NCBI GenBank assembly: GCA_021787435.1
Contig: JAJYLY010000002.1
Coordinates: 124,001 to 188,000, forward strand
Direction of reading: 5' to 3'
Length of the DNA: 64,000 nt
From: Pseudomonadota bacterium
Lineage (GTDB): Bacteria; Pseudomonadota; Gammaproteobacteria; Burkholderiales; Gallionellaceae
Part shown: positions 26,961 through 36,229 of the stretch, piece after piece
How the letters are laid out: each line of letters begins with the position of its first letter
Position numbering within the stretch: position 1 is the stretch's first letter
Notes under the pieces: generated by a model
What the model saw: the letters and a program-made list of their open reading frames with translations, nothing else
Database searches by the model: none
What the model was told of the DNA's origin: nothing
Translations under genes and position numbers: made by a program

Positions 26961-28776
26961 ATCAAACATGCGCACCGCTCTTGCGATTCTCCACGACATC
27001 ATCGCGGCGATTTTGGCATGGATGCTCGCCTATCTGCTGCGTTTCAATTTCGATTTACCGCCCAATTTCAGCGCAGAGCTGCAGCATACCCTGCTCTGGG
27101 TCGTGCCATTACAAGTCGTGATCTTCTGGAAGTTTGGCTTGTATCGCGGCATTTGGCGCTATGCCAGCCTGAACGACTTGCGCCGCATCGTGCTTGCAGT
27201 TCTGTTGGCAGCCGCAGCAATCCCGTTTGCGCTGTGGATGGCTAGAAGCCATCTGATCGTACCCCGTTCGGTGCTGGTGCTGAATCCGTTGCTGTTGATC
27301 CTGTTCATGGGTGGCAGCCGGGTTTTATATCGGATATGGAAGGAGACACATTTTCACGGGCGCATGAACCTGTCCGGCGAGCCTGTGCTGGTGCTGGGCG
27401 CGGGGGATGCTGCGGTGGCGCTTTCCAAGGATCTTGCCAAAAACCCGGCATGGCAACTGGTGGGTTTTCTGGACGATGATGCCGGCAAGCAGGGTCACAC
27501 CTTGAACGGTGTGAAGGTGCTGGGCGGACTGTCTGATCTTTCGCACTGGGTGGAACACTTCGGCATAGAGCGCGCGATCATCGCGATGCCCGCCTCTTCT
27601 CACCAGCAGCGCCAACGCGTCATTCAGATTTGCAATGCGTCCAAGGTGCAGGTGCTCACCGTGCCTTCTTTCGACGATCTGATGAGTGGTAAAGTAGCTG
27701 TGTCTCAGCTGCGTGCGATTGAGCTTGATGACCTTCTGGGGCGCGATCCGGTATTGCTGGATACGGCAGGGCTGCAAGGACTGCTTCACAACAGATCGGT
27801 GATGGTGACGGGGGCGGGAGGTTCCATTGGCTCGGAACTGTGCCGCCAGATCGCGCGCTTTTCCCCTACAAGGCTGGTGCTGTTTGAACTGAGCGAATTT
27901 GCGCTCTACACCGTGGAGCAGGAGTTGCAACAGACTTATCCTTCGTTGAATCTCGTCTGTCTCGTGGGGGATGTGCGCGATGCAGCCAGGGTCGATGAGG
28001 TGATGAAACTGCATCGTCCTGCCGTATTGTTTCATGCCGCAGCTTACAAGCATGTACCCATGATGGAAAACCACAATGCATGGCAGGCGATACGCAATAA
28101 TGTGCTCGGCACCTATACGGTGGCGCATGCCGCACAGGGATATGGCGTCGAGAAATTCGTGATGATCTCGACGGACAAGGCGGTCAATCCGACCAATGTG
28201 ATGGGGGCTTCCAAGCGTCTGGCCGAGATGGTCTGCCAAGCCTTGCAGCAGCCTTGCAGCACCCGGTTTGTCATCGTTCGCTTTGGCAATGTGTTGGGCA
28301 GCACGGGCAGCGTGATTCCGAAGTTTCGTGAACAGATTGCCAAGGGTGGCCCTGTGACCGTGACACACCCTGAGATCACGCGCTATTTCATGTCCATCCC
28401 GGAAGCAGCGCAACTGGTATTGCAGGCGGGATTTATGGGACAAGGTGGCGAGATCTTCGTGCTTGACATGGGTGAGCCTGTGAAGATCATCGATCTTGCA
28501 AGGCAACTGATCCAGCTTTCCGGATTTACCGGGGATGAAATAAGGATAGAATTTTCCGGACTGCGACCGGGCGAAAAACTGTATGAGGAATTGTTGGCAG
28601 ACAACGAGCACACGCTGCCCACGCCTCACCCCAAGCTGCGCATCGCCAAGGCTAGGGAGGTAGATGGCACATGGCTTATGGAGATGCTGGCATGGGCCGA
28701 TGCTGCAACCATGCCGGACGAGGAAGTAAGGGAGTCCCTCAAGGGCTGGGTGCCGGAATACCAGCCGCAAAAATGA
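26950..28776 (+). CDS. UDP-GlcNAc 4,6-dehydratase, WbpM/CapD/PglF type
   Basis: A 608-residue membrane-anchored nucleotide-sugar dehydratase. The open frame extends upstream but ATG 26950 overlaps the transferase gene by 11 bases and gives the family start. Four N-terminal helices (to ~residue 115) lead into a CoA-binding-like Rossmann domain (EPVLVLGAGDAA at ~150), then the catalytic SDR domain with T-G-A-G-G-S-I-G-S-E-L and A-A-Y-K-H-V-P-M-M-E. The SDR catalytic tyrosine is replaced by methionine (V-M-G-A-S-K-R), as is normal for this subgroup. It supplies a 4-keto-6-deoxy sugar, probably for QuiNAc or FucNAc. Confidence 0.93.
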   Translation: MLRKSNMRTALAILHDIIAAILAWMLAYLLRFNFDLPPNFSAELQHTLLWVVPLQVVIFWKFGLYRGIWRYASLNDLRRIVLAVLLAAAAIPFALWMARSHLIVPRSVLVLNPLLLILFMGGSRVLYRIWKETHFHGRMNLSGEPVLVLGAGDAAVALSKDLAKNPAWQLVGFLDDDAGKQGHTLNGVKVLGGLSDLSHWVEHFGIERAIIAMPASSHQQRQRVIQICNASKVQVLTVPSFDDLMSGKVAVSQLRAIELDDLLGRDPVLLDTAGLQGLLHNRSVMVTGAGGSIGSELCRQIARFSPTRLVLFELSEFALYTVEQELQQTYPSLNLVCLVGDVRDAARVDEVMKLHRPAVLFHAAAYKHVPMMENHNAWQAIRNNVLGTYTVAHAAQGYGVEKFVMISTDKAVNPTNVMGASKRLAEMVCQALQQPCSTRFVIVRFGNVLGSTGSVIPKFREQIAKGGPVTVTHPEITRYFMSIPEAAQLVLQAGFMGQGGEIFVLDMGEPVKIIDLARQLIQLSGFTGDEIRIEFSGLRPGEKLYEELLADNEHTLPTPHPKLRIAKAREVDGTWLMEMLAWADAATMPDEEVRESLKGWVPEYQPQK

Positions 28777-29528
28777 TGCTGTCCGCCATCATCATTGCGA
28801 AGAACGAGGCCGGCAACATTCGCGACTGCATTGCATCGGTTTTCTGGGCTGACGAGATCATCGTGGTGGATTCGGGCAGCACGGATGAAACGGTGAACAT
28901 TGCGAAAGAAGCAGGGGCAAGAGTATACGTACATGCCGACTGGCCGGGTTTCGGACCGCAGAAGAACCGTGCGCTGGGCTATGCGACGGGAGAGTGGGTG
29001 TTCTCGATTGATGCAGATGAGCGTGTCTCACCTGAATTGCGCAAGGAAATCGAAATGGCGATGCAAGTCCCTGTGGCTGAAGGCTATTGCTGCCCGCGCC
29101 TTTCGCAGTTCTGTGGAAAGTTCATCCGTCATTCAGGCTGGTATCCGGACTATGTGCTGCGTCTCTTCAGGCGGAATGCGGGCAGGTTTTCTGATAGCCT
29201 GGTTCATGAAATCGTTCTGCTTGATGGGAAAACTGCAAGGCTTGAAAACCCGCTGCTTCACTACAGCTACCTCACGCAAGATGACGTTGAGCGCAAGGTG
29301 GCGCAGTATTCAGATGCTGCAGCGCGGCAGATGTTTAAAGCGGGTCGAAAATCAACATGGCTTGGTGCTGGGATTAGCGGCCTGTGGGCATTCGTGCGAA
29401 CATATCTGTTGCGCTTTGGGGTGCTGGATGGAGTAGCGGGCTTAAACATAGCCACCATGAATGCGCGCACGACCTACCTTAAATACCGCAAGCTGGCAGC
29501 GTTGCGCGCTACAAAACAATCAGCTTAG
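28773..29528 (+). CDS. GT2 glycosyltransferase, WaaE/KdtX-like
   Basis: About 251 residues, a single GT-A domain of the WaaE family that in relatives adds glucose to heptose I of the LPS core. Family marks are the start S-A-I-I-I-A-K-N-E-A, V-V-D-S-G-S-T-D-E-T, the S-I-D-A-D-E-R donor motif and the H-S-G-W-Y-P-D-Y-V-L-R-L-F block. The ATG at 28773 overlaps the dehydratase stop by four bases (aATGA). Its 3' end overlaps the convergent GT2 gene by nine bases. Confidence 0.9.
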   Translation: MMLSAIIIAKNEAGNIRDCIASVFWADEIIVVDSGSTDETVNIAKEAGARVYVHADWPGFGPQKNRALGYATGEWVFSIDADERVSPELRKEIEMAMQVPVAEGYCCPRLSQFCGKFIRHSGWYPDYVLRLFRRNAGRFSDSLVHEIVLLDGKTARLENPLLHYSYLTQDDVERKVAQYSDAAARQMFKAGRKSTWLGAGISGLWAFVRTYLLRFGVLDGVAGLNIATMNARTTYLKYRKLAALRATKQSA

Positions 29529-30359
29529 CGCACGCTTCAATTTACTGCGCAGCAGTTGCCAGCGTAATTCACGCGTATCTTCCGGCTCGTCGAGTCTCAT
29601 TTGTTCCGCCGTCTTTCCGCGACGCAGATAATAGCGATCGAACACCGACTGGCGCATGCCCCATTTGTGCAGGAACTGTTTTCCGCCGTCGTTCTTTTTC
29701 ACCTTGCCGGTGGACTTGCACTGGAAGTGGTATACGAGCGAATCGCCCACGCCATAAAAAATGCGGCAGCCAGCGTGCCACAGCTTCATCGAAAAATCGT
29801 TGTCGCTGCTCATGCCGGGCGAAAACTCGCTGCTGTAGCCACCCACCTTGAACCACCAGTTGCGGCTGACCAGGGTCGGCGGCCAGGTCGCCCCCCACCA
29901 GTCGGATTTGTGATGCTTAGGCAATTCGGCAAGCAGCCTTGCCTCGTCAAAACTTTCAGCTTCTGTGCCGTAGTCGCCCACGATCACGCAGGGATTGTTG
30001 GTGTTTTTCGGCTCTATCATCGTGCCGGACAGCATGAAAAGATCAGTGTCGATTACCTTCAGTTTGTTGACAAGCGCCGTATCCCAGCCGGGACAGCAGT
30101 ACATGTCATCGTTGAGGTAAAGGATGTAATCCATGCTGGCGTGCATTGCCGCCTCGTTCACCGCGAGGCAGATGCCGATGTTTTCAGTCGAGCTTGTGTA
30201 ATGTAGTTCCTGCTTGCGCACCCAAGCTAGTGTGCCGTCGCTGCCGTCGTTGACGTGCACGATGATCTGGTGCGCAAAGGCGGAATTCTGCCGGATGCTG
30301 CGGATGCACAATTGAAGCAGTGCAAGGTTGTTCCAGGAGGGGATGATGATGGAAAACAT
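29520..30359 (-). CDS. GT2 family glycosyltransferase (paralogue A)
   Basis: A 279-residue GT-A enzyme: start MFSIIIPSWNNLALL, V-N-D-G-S-D-G-T and the Y-L-N-D-D-M-Y metal-binding region. It is clearly related to the gene at 33533, with the same start, V-x-x-N-D-G-S-D-G, N-D-D-M, F-S-P-G-M-S-S-D and F-x-C-K-S-T-G blocks, but it is encoded on the opposite strand. It is the only minus-strand transferase between waaC and the methyltransferase at 34474. The donor and acceptor sugars are unknown. Confidence 0.88.
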   Translation of the reverse strand: MFSIIIPSWNNLALLQLCIRSIRQNSAFAHQIIVHVNDGSDGTLAWVRKQELHYTSSTENIGICLAVNEAAMHASMDYILYLNDDMYCCPGWDTALVNKLKVIDTDLFMLSGTMIEPKNTNNPCVIVGDYGTEAESFDEARLLAELPKHHKSDWWGATWPPTLVSRNWWFKVGGYSSEFSPGMSSDNDFSMKLWHAGCRIFYGVGDSLVYHFQCKSTGKVKKNDGGKQFLHKWGMRQSVFDRYYLRRGKTAEQMRLDEPEDTRELRWQLLRSKLKRALS

Positions 30360-30476
30360 TCAGATATGGCCTGGTCGATTCATATCAGTGACGGCAAGGG
30401 TGCTGTTGCATGTCGTGATAAACTATGAGCCTTGGCTGATGGCAGATAATGCGAATGGTAGAGCAAGAGGACGAGG

Positions 30477-31244
30477 ATGGCTAGAGACTTCGGTGCAAAA
30501 GAAGATGTGGTGGAAGTTTATGGAAGAATTTTTCCTAGCTATTCGCGGTCTGAAATACATCCTGCGATCTCGAAGATATTGAAAGACATGCCAAGAGGGA
30601 AGCTGCTGGATTTCCCTACAGGCTCAGGGACCCTCGCCTGGCGTTTGCAAAATGAAGGATTTGAAGTGACGGCCGCAGATGTGGTGCCTGACGCTTTCAA
30701 AAATCCTGAAATCGAGATTGTGCGCGGGGACCTGAATCATGCCTTCCCTTTTGAATCGGAACGTTTTGACTATGCATGCTTTGTCGAAGGGCCTGAGCAT
30801 GTCGAGAATGTATTTCAATGCCTGAGGGAATTCGCGCGCATATTGAAACCTGGCGGGACGTTGGTGGTTTCACTGCCGAACTATTCCAACCTTCAGAACC
30901 GGATCAAGCAGTTCCTGAATGGCGTGATCGAACCTGTGGTTTCATACGAGTCTCTGAAATCTGATTATGTCGGCAACGAGTTCATGATACATATTAATCG
31001 TCTTCCTTATCCGATGATGCGCATGGCGCTCGAGTTTGCCGGGTTCAAAATAGAAGGCGTCCATGAAGACCGGCCCAAGAAAAAGCAGCGGCTGTTATGG
31101 CCTCTCGCGTGGGCAATACAGCTGATCACATTCCTGCGAGGAGAGAAGGCACAGAAAAAATACTGGATGAAAGACAACAATGCCACAGAAGTCCTGATGG
31201 GTGGAAATACGCTCATTTTGGTCGCCAGGCTCAAGCACAAATAG
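30477..31244 (+). CDS. SAM-dependent methyltransferase (class I)
   Basis: A 255-residue class I methyltransferase. Motif I is L-L-D-F-P-T-G-S-G-T, followed by T-A-A-D-V-V, the R-G-D-L acidic loop and the post-II motif L-K-P-G-G-T-L-V-V-S-L-P-N. GAGG lies just before the ATG. Given its place in the LPS block and the GT4 start nine bases downstream, it probably methylates a sugar or lipid-linked glycan. Ubiquinone-type or other targets cannot be excluded. Confidence 0.85.
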   Translation: MARDFGAKEDVVEVYGRIFPSYSRSEIHPAISKILKDMPRGKLLDFPTGSGTLAWRLQNEGFEVTAADVVPDAFKNPEIEIVRGDLNHAFPFESERFDYACFVEGPEHVENVFQCLREFARILKPGGTLVVSLPNYSNLQNRIKQFLNGVIEPVVSYESLKSDYVGNEFMIHINRLPYPMMRMALEFAGFKIEGVHEDRPKKKQRLLWPLAWAIQLITFLRGEKAQKKYWMKDNNATEVLMGGNTLILVARLKHK

Positions 31245-31252
31245 GCACCGCA

Positions 31253-32302
31253 TTGAAGCTCCTGCATATAGTCAGGTGTTACGGTCCGATGGGCGGAATG
31301 GAGCGCTATGTCTGGGAGACAACGCTTGAGCTTGCGAAGCTCGGGCATGAAGTACAGGTGCTGTGCGAATATTGCGCTACGGAAAAACCCGAAGGCATAA
31401 AGGTGCATGAGTTGGGGAAGATGTTCTATCGCCCGCGCTGGCTTTATTACTGGCGCTTCGCATGGAGCGTGAAAAAATGGCTGGGTTCACATCCGCAACC
31501 GGACTGGATTATCCACAGCCATGAGCGGGTCAGCGTGCACGATGTGACGACTTTTCATGGTCCTCCATTCGCATCGGTACGCGAAAAACCTTGGTGGAAG
31601 AAAGTCTCATTGCGAGTGGCGATGCAGCTCTATATGGAAAGGCGTGAGCTGCGTGTGGCAAAATGCATCGTGCCAAATTCAAGTATCATCGCGCGTCAGT
31701 TAACTCTTTACTATCCGGAGTATGCAGAAAAGCTTGTCCAACCCGTTGTGCCTGGCGTGCTGCCTAGCGCTGTTCGCGAGCCGCGAAAGGTGCCGAGAGA
31801 CGGCGGCATCATCGGTTTCGTCGGCAAGGAATGGAAGCGCAAGGGTTTGCAGAAAGCGGTTGAAATTGCAGCTGCGTTGCGCTGCGCGAGGCCCAATCTG
31901 GAGTTTCATGTGGTTGGTCCTGATAAATCCGAAGTGCAGTATCTTTTTTCTGACTGGCAGGGCGGATACAGGTTGGTGGGATTGAGCAGCCATGTCAAGT
32001 ATGCTGGATTTGACGTATTGCTGCACCCGGCAATCGCCGAACCCTACGGGATGGTGATATCGGAAGCGATGGCGGCATGTGTCCCGGTCGTGATTTCGGA
32101 TGCTTGCGGTGCGGCCGATCAGGTGACGCTTGATGCTGGGACGGTATTGCCGTTGTCATCATCCATCGAGACATGGGCTGATGCCGTTGAACATCAGCTG
32201 ACAAGAGACACGCCTGTGTCTCGATATGAACATGGATGGGAAAGAGTGGCGCAGGAATATGAACACATTTACAGTGAAATTTTCAGGAACGGTATGAAAT
32301 GA
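31253..32302 (+). CDS. GT4 family glycosyltransferase
   Basis: About 349 residues with a GT-B fold: N-terminal L-H-I-V-R-C-Y-G-P-M-G-G-M-E-R and the C-terminal donor-binding E-x7-E pattern (AEPYGMVISEAMAA). The open frame reaches back to 31097 inside the methyltransferase, so I take the TTG at 31253, nine bases after that stop, as the start; no ATG fits. The end overlaps the O-antigen ligase gene by four bases. It is probably an LPS core or O-chain transferase. Confidence 0.88.
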   Translation: MKLLHIVRCYGPMGGMERYVWETTLELAKLGHEVQVLCEYCATEKPEGIKVHELGKMFYRPRWLYYWRFAWSVKKWLGSHPQPDWIIHSHERVSVHDVTTFHGPPFASVREKPWWKKVSLRVAMQLYMERRELRVAKCIVPNSSIIARQLTLYYPEYAEKLVQPVVPGVLPSAVREPRKVPRDGGIIGFVGKEWKRKGLQKAVEIAAALRCARPNLEFHVVGPDKSEVQYLFSDWQGGYRLVGLSSHVKYAGFDVLLHPAIAEPYGMVISEAMAACVPVVISDACGAADQVTLDAGTVLPLSSSIETWADAVEHQLTRDTPVSRYEHGWERVAQEYEHIYSEIFRNGMK

Positions 32303-33540
32303 CAGTTGTTGGTTCTGGCTTGAGAGGGAGGGAAGCCATTGCGGCATTTTTGCTGCTGATTTATCCAAGCCTGATGTTTGCCGTGAAGGGCGGCATGAAC
32401 GGTGCCTTTCTGTTGCTGCTGCTTCTGGCAGCATGGTCATGGCGGCCTTCATGGGACAGGGAGACGGTATACTACCTGCTGTCAATGGCGTCCATGCCTG
32501 TTGCCATTTTTCTGAGCCAGAGCTATCACCATCATTACAGCGGCCATCCTTACGATGCCTCCTTGCGCTTTTTTCTGGGGGTTCCGGTCTTTATGATGCT
32601 AAGGAACTTGCGCTTTTCTGTCGTTGCGAGCGTACAGTATGGATTCCCATTGGCCACCATCTTAGGCTGCCTGATGCTTAAGCAGATTGACAATGGGCGC
32701 TATGGCATTTCAACCCTGGACCTGATTCATTTCGGAGACTTTGCGCTGGTCATGGGCGTGCTGTCAGTGTTTAGCATTGACTGGACTGGGCGCGAAGCAC
32801 CATTATTGCGCGTGTTCAAAATCATCGGGTTTGCAGCCGGAGTGTATGCATCTGTCGTCTCAGGTTCGCGCGGCGGATGGATAGCCATGCCGGTATTTCT
32901 GATGACCTTCACTTATTTCAAGATGGGCAAGGTTTCGTTCAGGACGCTACTGATGGTGCCGCTCATGCTGTTCATCGCTGGCTTCGTTGCGTATGCTTTA
33001 AGCCATGAAATCCATCATCGGGTGGATGATCTGTTCGGTGACATGACGAGTCTGCAGAAGGGAAATCCGGATACCTCGACAGGGATTCGTTTGCAGCTTT
33101 TCAGGGCAGCGGCGCAGGTCTTTGTGAAAAATCCTGTCTTTGGCGCAGGGCCGGAAGGTTTTGCAGGCGAGATGGAATCGATGCAGAAAGCCGGAATCGT
33201 GACTCCCATGGCGGCCGGCCTTGGTCGCGGGGAAGTGCACAATGAACTGCTGGGCAGAGCAGCAGGGATGGGGGTGTTCGGTTTGGCCTCCATGCTTTCG
33301 ATTTATCTCGTACCTGCTGGAATCTTTTACCGATCCATGCGCTCATCGGTTGCCAAAATTAGGCAGTCTGGCATGCTGGGGCTGGTATTCGTCACAGGCT
33401 TCATTGTGTTTGGCCTGACGGCCGAGACGCTCAATCTGACCATGGCGACGGCTTTTTATAGTTTGACGGTCGCCGTGCTGCTGGCTGCCTGTCTGAATGT
33501 TCATCGGGCAGAAGCTTTTCAAAAGGATCCTCATGTTTAG
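32299..33540 (+). CDS. O-antigen ligase / polymerase (Wzy_C family)
   Basis: A 413-residue protein with about ten to twelve membrane helices and a large periplasmic loop after the conserved S-G-S-R-G-G-W segment (~residue 192), as in WaaL/Wzy enzymes. The loop contains the expected G-x-R motif (STGIRLQLF) and the G-A-G-P-E-G box. It either joins O-antigen to lipid A-core (WaaL) or polymerises O-units (Wzy). Sequence alone cannot decide. Co-translated with the GT4 upstream and overlapping the GT2 downstream by eight bases. Confidence 0.87.
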   Translation: MTVVGSGLRGREAIAAFLLLIYPSLMFAVKGGMNGAFLLLLLLAAWSWRPSWDRETVYYLLSMASMPVAIFLSQSYHHHYSGHPYDASLRFFLGVPVFMMLRNLRFSVVASVQYGFPLATILGCLMLKQIDNGRYGISTLDLIHFGDFALVMGVLSVFSIDWTGREAPLLRVFKIIGFAAGVYASVVSGSRGGWIAMPVFLMTFTYFKMGKVSFRTLLMVPLMLFIAGFVAYALSHEIHHRVDDLFGDMTSLQKGNPDTSTGIRLQLFRAAAQVFVKNPVFGAGPEGFAGEMESMQKAGIVTPMAAGLGRGEVHNELLGRAAGMGVFGLASMLSIYLVPAGIFYRSMRSSVAKIRQSGMLGLVFVTGFIVFGLTAETLNLTMATAFYSLTVAVLLAACLNVHRAEAFQKDPHV

Positions 33541-34444
33541 CATCGTCATACCTAGCTGGAACAATCTGGCTTATCTCAAGCTGTGCGTCGAAAGTATAAA
33601 AAAATATTCGCAGCGCGAGCACGAAATTCTGGTTCATCTGAACGATGGTTCGGATGGTTCTCTGGAGTGGGTCAGATCACAGGGAATCAAGTATACGCAA
33701 AGCGACAAGAACGTTGGGGTGTGCCTTGCGGTGAATCATCTGGCAGCAAAGGCAAGCTGCGACTGGATCTTGTACATGAATGACGACATGGTCGCATCCC
33801 CTGGCTGGGATACGGGATTCATCGAAGCGATCGCATCAGTCGACACCGATCTTGCGATGTATTTCGGCGCACTGATACAACCCGAGATCGGCAAGAGCAC
33901 GACGATGATCAAGGGAAATTTTGGGCTGAATCCGGAGGAATTCGACGAGACACGATTTGTAAAGGAATGTATGGACGACAAGCGGGGCGACATGGAGGGC
34001 GCTGCTTCTCAGCCCACGCTGGTGCACAAGAAATGGTGGTGCATGGTGGGCGGTTACAGCCTGGAATTCAGCCCAGGCATGAGTTCGGACGACGATCTGC
34101 TGATGAAGTTCTGGGTGGCTGGCTGCCGTAATTACCGCGTTGTGGCCAAGAGCCGTTTCTACCATTTCGGTTGTAAGAGCACGGGACGCATCAAGCACAA
34201 TCTTGGCGGGCGCATCTTCGTGATGAAGTGGGGCATCACGCAGATCGAGTTCCACCGGCTTTACATGCCTTCATTGAGGCGTCCAGATAAAGGCAGTAAT
34301 GCAAGCAATCCGCAGAATTTCGTCCGCAACTCACTGCTTGGCAGGATGCGCAGGGTCGGATACGGGCTGACGAAGGACTATCCCCTTGGCGACCTCGAGG
34401 CATGGGATGCCATGCCGGGTGTGGGAAAATGGAGAGAGGGCTGA
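33533..34444 (+). CDS. GT2 family glycosyltransferase (paralogue B)
   Basis: A 303-residue GT-A enzyme starting MFSIVIPSWNNLAYL, with H-L-N-D-G-S-D-G-S and Y-M-N-D-D-M. It parallels the minus-strand GT2 at 29520 along its length, with an extra C-terminal ~25 residues. ATG 33533 overlaps the ligase gene; the frame upstream belongs to that gene. Its role is likely addition of one O-chain or core sugar. Confidence 0.88.
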   Translation: MFSIVIPSWNNLAYLKLCVESIKKYSQREHEILVHLNDGSDGSLEWVRSQGIKYTQSDKNVGVCLAVNHLAAKASCDWILYMNDDMVASPGWDTGFIEAIASVDTDLAMYFGALIQPEIGKSTTMIKGNFGLNPEEFDETRFVKECMDDKRGDMEGAASQPTLVHKKWWCMVGGYSLEFSPGMSSDDDLLMKFWVAGCRNYRVVAKSRFYHFGCKSTGRIKHNLGGRIFVMKWGITQIEFHRLYMPSLRRPDKGSNASNPQNFVRNSLLGRMRRVGYGLTKDYPLGDLEAWDAMPGVGKWREG

Positions 34445-34473
34445 CATGATCATCATTCGAATGGTAAAAACAA

Positions 34474-35232
34474 ATGGCGCATGAAGAACAACTGAGATAC
34501 ATCTCGTTGGTCAAAGAATGCTTTGTCCAGTCCGGAACGAACGGGCTGAAAATTCTCGAGATCGGCTCCTATGACGTCAACGGGTCAATCAGGAAATATT
34601 TTCCGGATTCCGTTTATACAGGTGTGGATCTTTGCGCTGGGCCAGGTGTGGATCTGGTGGGATTCGGGCATGAAGTCGGTCTGCCTGACGAGAATCTGGA
34701 CATTGCGATCTCCTGCGAATGTTTTGAACATGATCCTAACTGGGTCAGGACGCTGAATAACATGTACAGGATGACGAAGCCAGGAGGAGTGATTGCGTTC
34801 ACCTGTGCGACGACAGGGAGGCTGGAGCATGGCACGAGACGCACAGCTTCGGAATTTTCCCCTGGCACGCAGTTTGTCGGACTGGATTATTACAGGAACC
34901 TCGATCGAGCTGATTTTGAGGCCGAGTTGAACCTTGAAGAAATGTTCAGCGATTATATTTTCTTCATGATGTCGACCAGTTTTGATTTGTATTTTGTCGG
35001 TTGGAAAAAGGGCGAAACGCCATTTATCGGCGACAAGGAAGAATTCAGGCGCAGGGTTCATGACATCAGAAACATTCGGAAATTCCGTTTCAAGCTTTAT
35101 GATGTGCCTGTCAATATTGCGCGACCCTTCATGAAGGAGGAGTCTTTCCAGGATTTCGCATGCAACTACTATAACAAGATAAAGCCGTTCCGCAGGTTCA
35201 TCAAATCGCTGACCCGTCCAAAGAGGTCATGA
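34474..35232 (+). CDS. SAM-dependent methyltransferase (class I)
   Basis: A 252-residue protein with a class I methyltransferase core: motif I I-L-E-I-G-S-Y-D-V-N-G, V-D-L-C-A-G-P-G, the S-C-E-C-F-E-H-D motif and T-K-P-G-G-V-I-A-F-T. The C-terminal ~80 residues are not part of the core and are basic. It is the last plus-strand gene of the O-chain run and meets the SGNH gene head-on nine bases away. It may methylate a sugar, possibly at a chain end to stop growth; that is inference. Confidence 0.85.
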   Translation: MAHEEQLRYISLVKECFVQSGTNGLKILEIGSYDVNGSIRKYFPDSVYTGVDLCAGPGVDLVGFGHEVGLPDENLDIAISCECFEHDPNWVRTLNNMYRMTKPGGVIAFTCATTGRLEHGTRRTASEFSPGTQFVGLDYYRNLDRADFEAELNLEEMFSDYIFFMMSTSFDLYFVGWKKGETPFIGDKEEFRRRVHDIRNIRKFRFKLYDVPVNIARPFMKEESFQDFACNYYNKIKPFRRFIKSLTRPKRS

Positions 35233-35240
35233 AGAGACGG

Positions 35241-36224
35241 TCAGCGCAGGCTCCGGTAGATCGCATCGCCCAGTATCAGGTATCCGGTGGTTGAAAGATG
35301 CGTTTCATTGGCTGGATAAAGATCTGTCGTCCTGTCAGCTACTGCGCCACGCAACACCCTTAGGAGATTGGGCGCATGGAATCGTTTTTCTGTCTTGTTC
35401 CAGAACTGCTTTTCAGGATAGAGATAGGTGGTCGATTTGTTGGGCACGATCACCCATGTCAGTTGGTAGTCCTCGAGACTGTCATTGATGACCTGCATCT
35501 TGTTGAGCGCATCCTCCCCTAAATCTTCTGCTTGGTCGTCGGCGAGAAACAGCGCATCGTTGCAACTTTGATGGCTGAAAAGTTTGCAGCCATCCTTTAT
35601 CCGGTTCATGCGCACGTTGTTGCCCAAACTCCATGCGCTGAAATCAGGCCGGGTGGCCAACTTCTCATATTTCAGCACGTGTAGTTCAGTCTGAATGCCG
35701 ACCGAGAATCTTCCTGAATAGTCTGCTAGATTGCGGACAAGCAGGCGCGGGGGCGGCACGACCGGGAGTTCGACCGTGGCATGATAGTTCATGTGTTTGC
35801 ATCCGACAGACCGGTTCAGGGTGTCTTTAAAATTGTGCTCGACGACTTCAATGGCGACGTAGTGTCCCTTGAATCCTTTACTTTGCAACCATGCCGGGAA
35901 GTCTTCGCAGATGTTGCGCATTGCTTCCCAGGTTTCGGTGTGAACCTTGAGACCATTCTTTGTTAGTACGCTTTGCCAGAGATGCGGGATGGAAAAGCTG
36001 TCGCCGATCGCAAGCACATCAGCCTCCTGCCACGGTGCATTCACCAGATATGCGGGATCGATTGCTGGCTGCTCCTTCCTCCAGCCGAACAAAGATTCTG
36101 GAATTTTCCCCATGCGCGTCAATGGCCCAGTGAAGTTTGCCAGCGGCAGGAAATAAAATCCTATAGCGCCATAAAGCGCAAGTGCTGCAAATACCGCGAG
36201 AGAAAAAATCTTTTCCTGCTTCAT
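35241..36224 (-). CDS. SGNH/AlgX-like accessory protein for polysaccharide O-acylation
   Basis: About 327 residues. ATG 36224 gives one N-terminal membrane helix (IFSLAVFAALALYGAIGFYFL) and a periplasmic domain with the SGNH start V-L-A-I-G-D-S-F-S-I-P, with serine the candidate nucleophile. A late H-L-S-T-T-G-Y block has the spacing of the SGNH/AlgX-type D/H-containing motif. It sits six bases upstream of no other gene on its strand but directly after the MBOAT gene, a pairing seen in AlgI-AlgJ/X acetylation systems. Family identity is moderate because the core is divergent. Confidence 0.72.
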   Translation of the reverse strand: MKQEKIFSLAVFAALALYGAIGFYFLPLANFTGPLTRMGKIPESLFGWRKEQPAIDPAYLVNAPWQEADVLAIGDSFSIPHLWQSVLTKNGLKVHTETWEAMRNICEDFPAWLQSKGFKGHYVAIEVVEHNFKDTLNRSVGCKHMNYHATVELPVVPPPRLLVRNLADYSGRFSVGIQTELHVLKYEKLATRPDFSAWSLGNNVRMNRIKDGCKLFSHQSCNDALFLADDQAEDLGEDALNKMQVINDSLEDYQLTWVIVPNKSTTYLYPEKQFWNKTEKRFHAPNLLRVLRGAVADRTTDLYPANETHLSTTGYLILGDAIYRSLR

Positions 36225-36229
36225 ACCCG

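Noticed and set aside
26186..27121. 311-codon plus-strand frame overlapping the WecA-like gene
   Set aside because: Cysteine/glycine-rich shadow frame overlapping two well-supported genes.
27325..28770. 481-codon minus-strand frame opposite the dehydratase gene
   Set aside because: Antisense shadow in GC-rich coding DNA; composition is His/Arg-rich with no recognisable motif.
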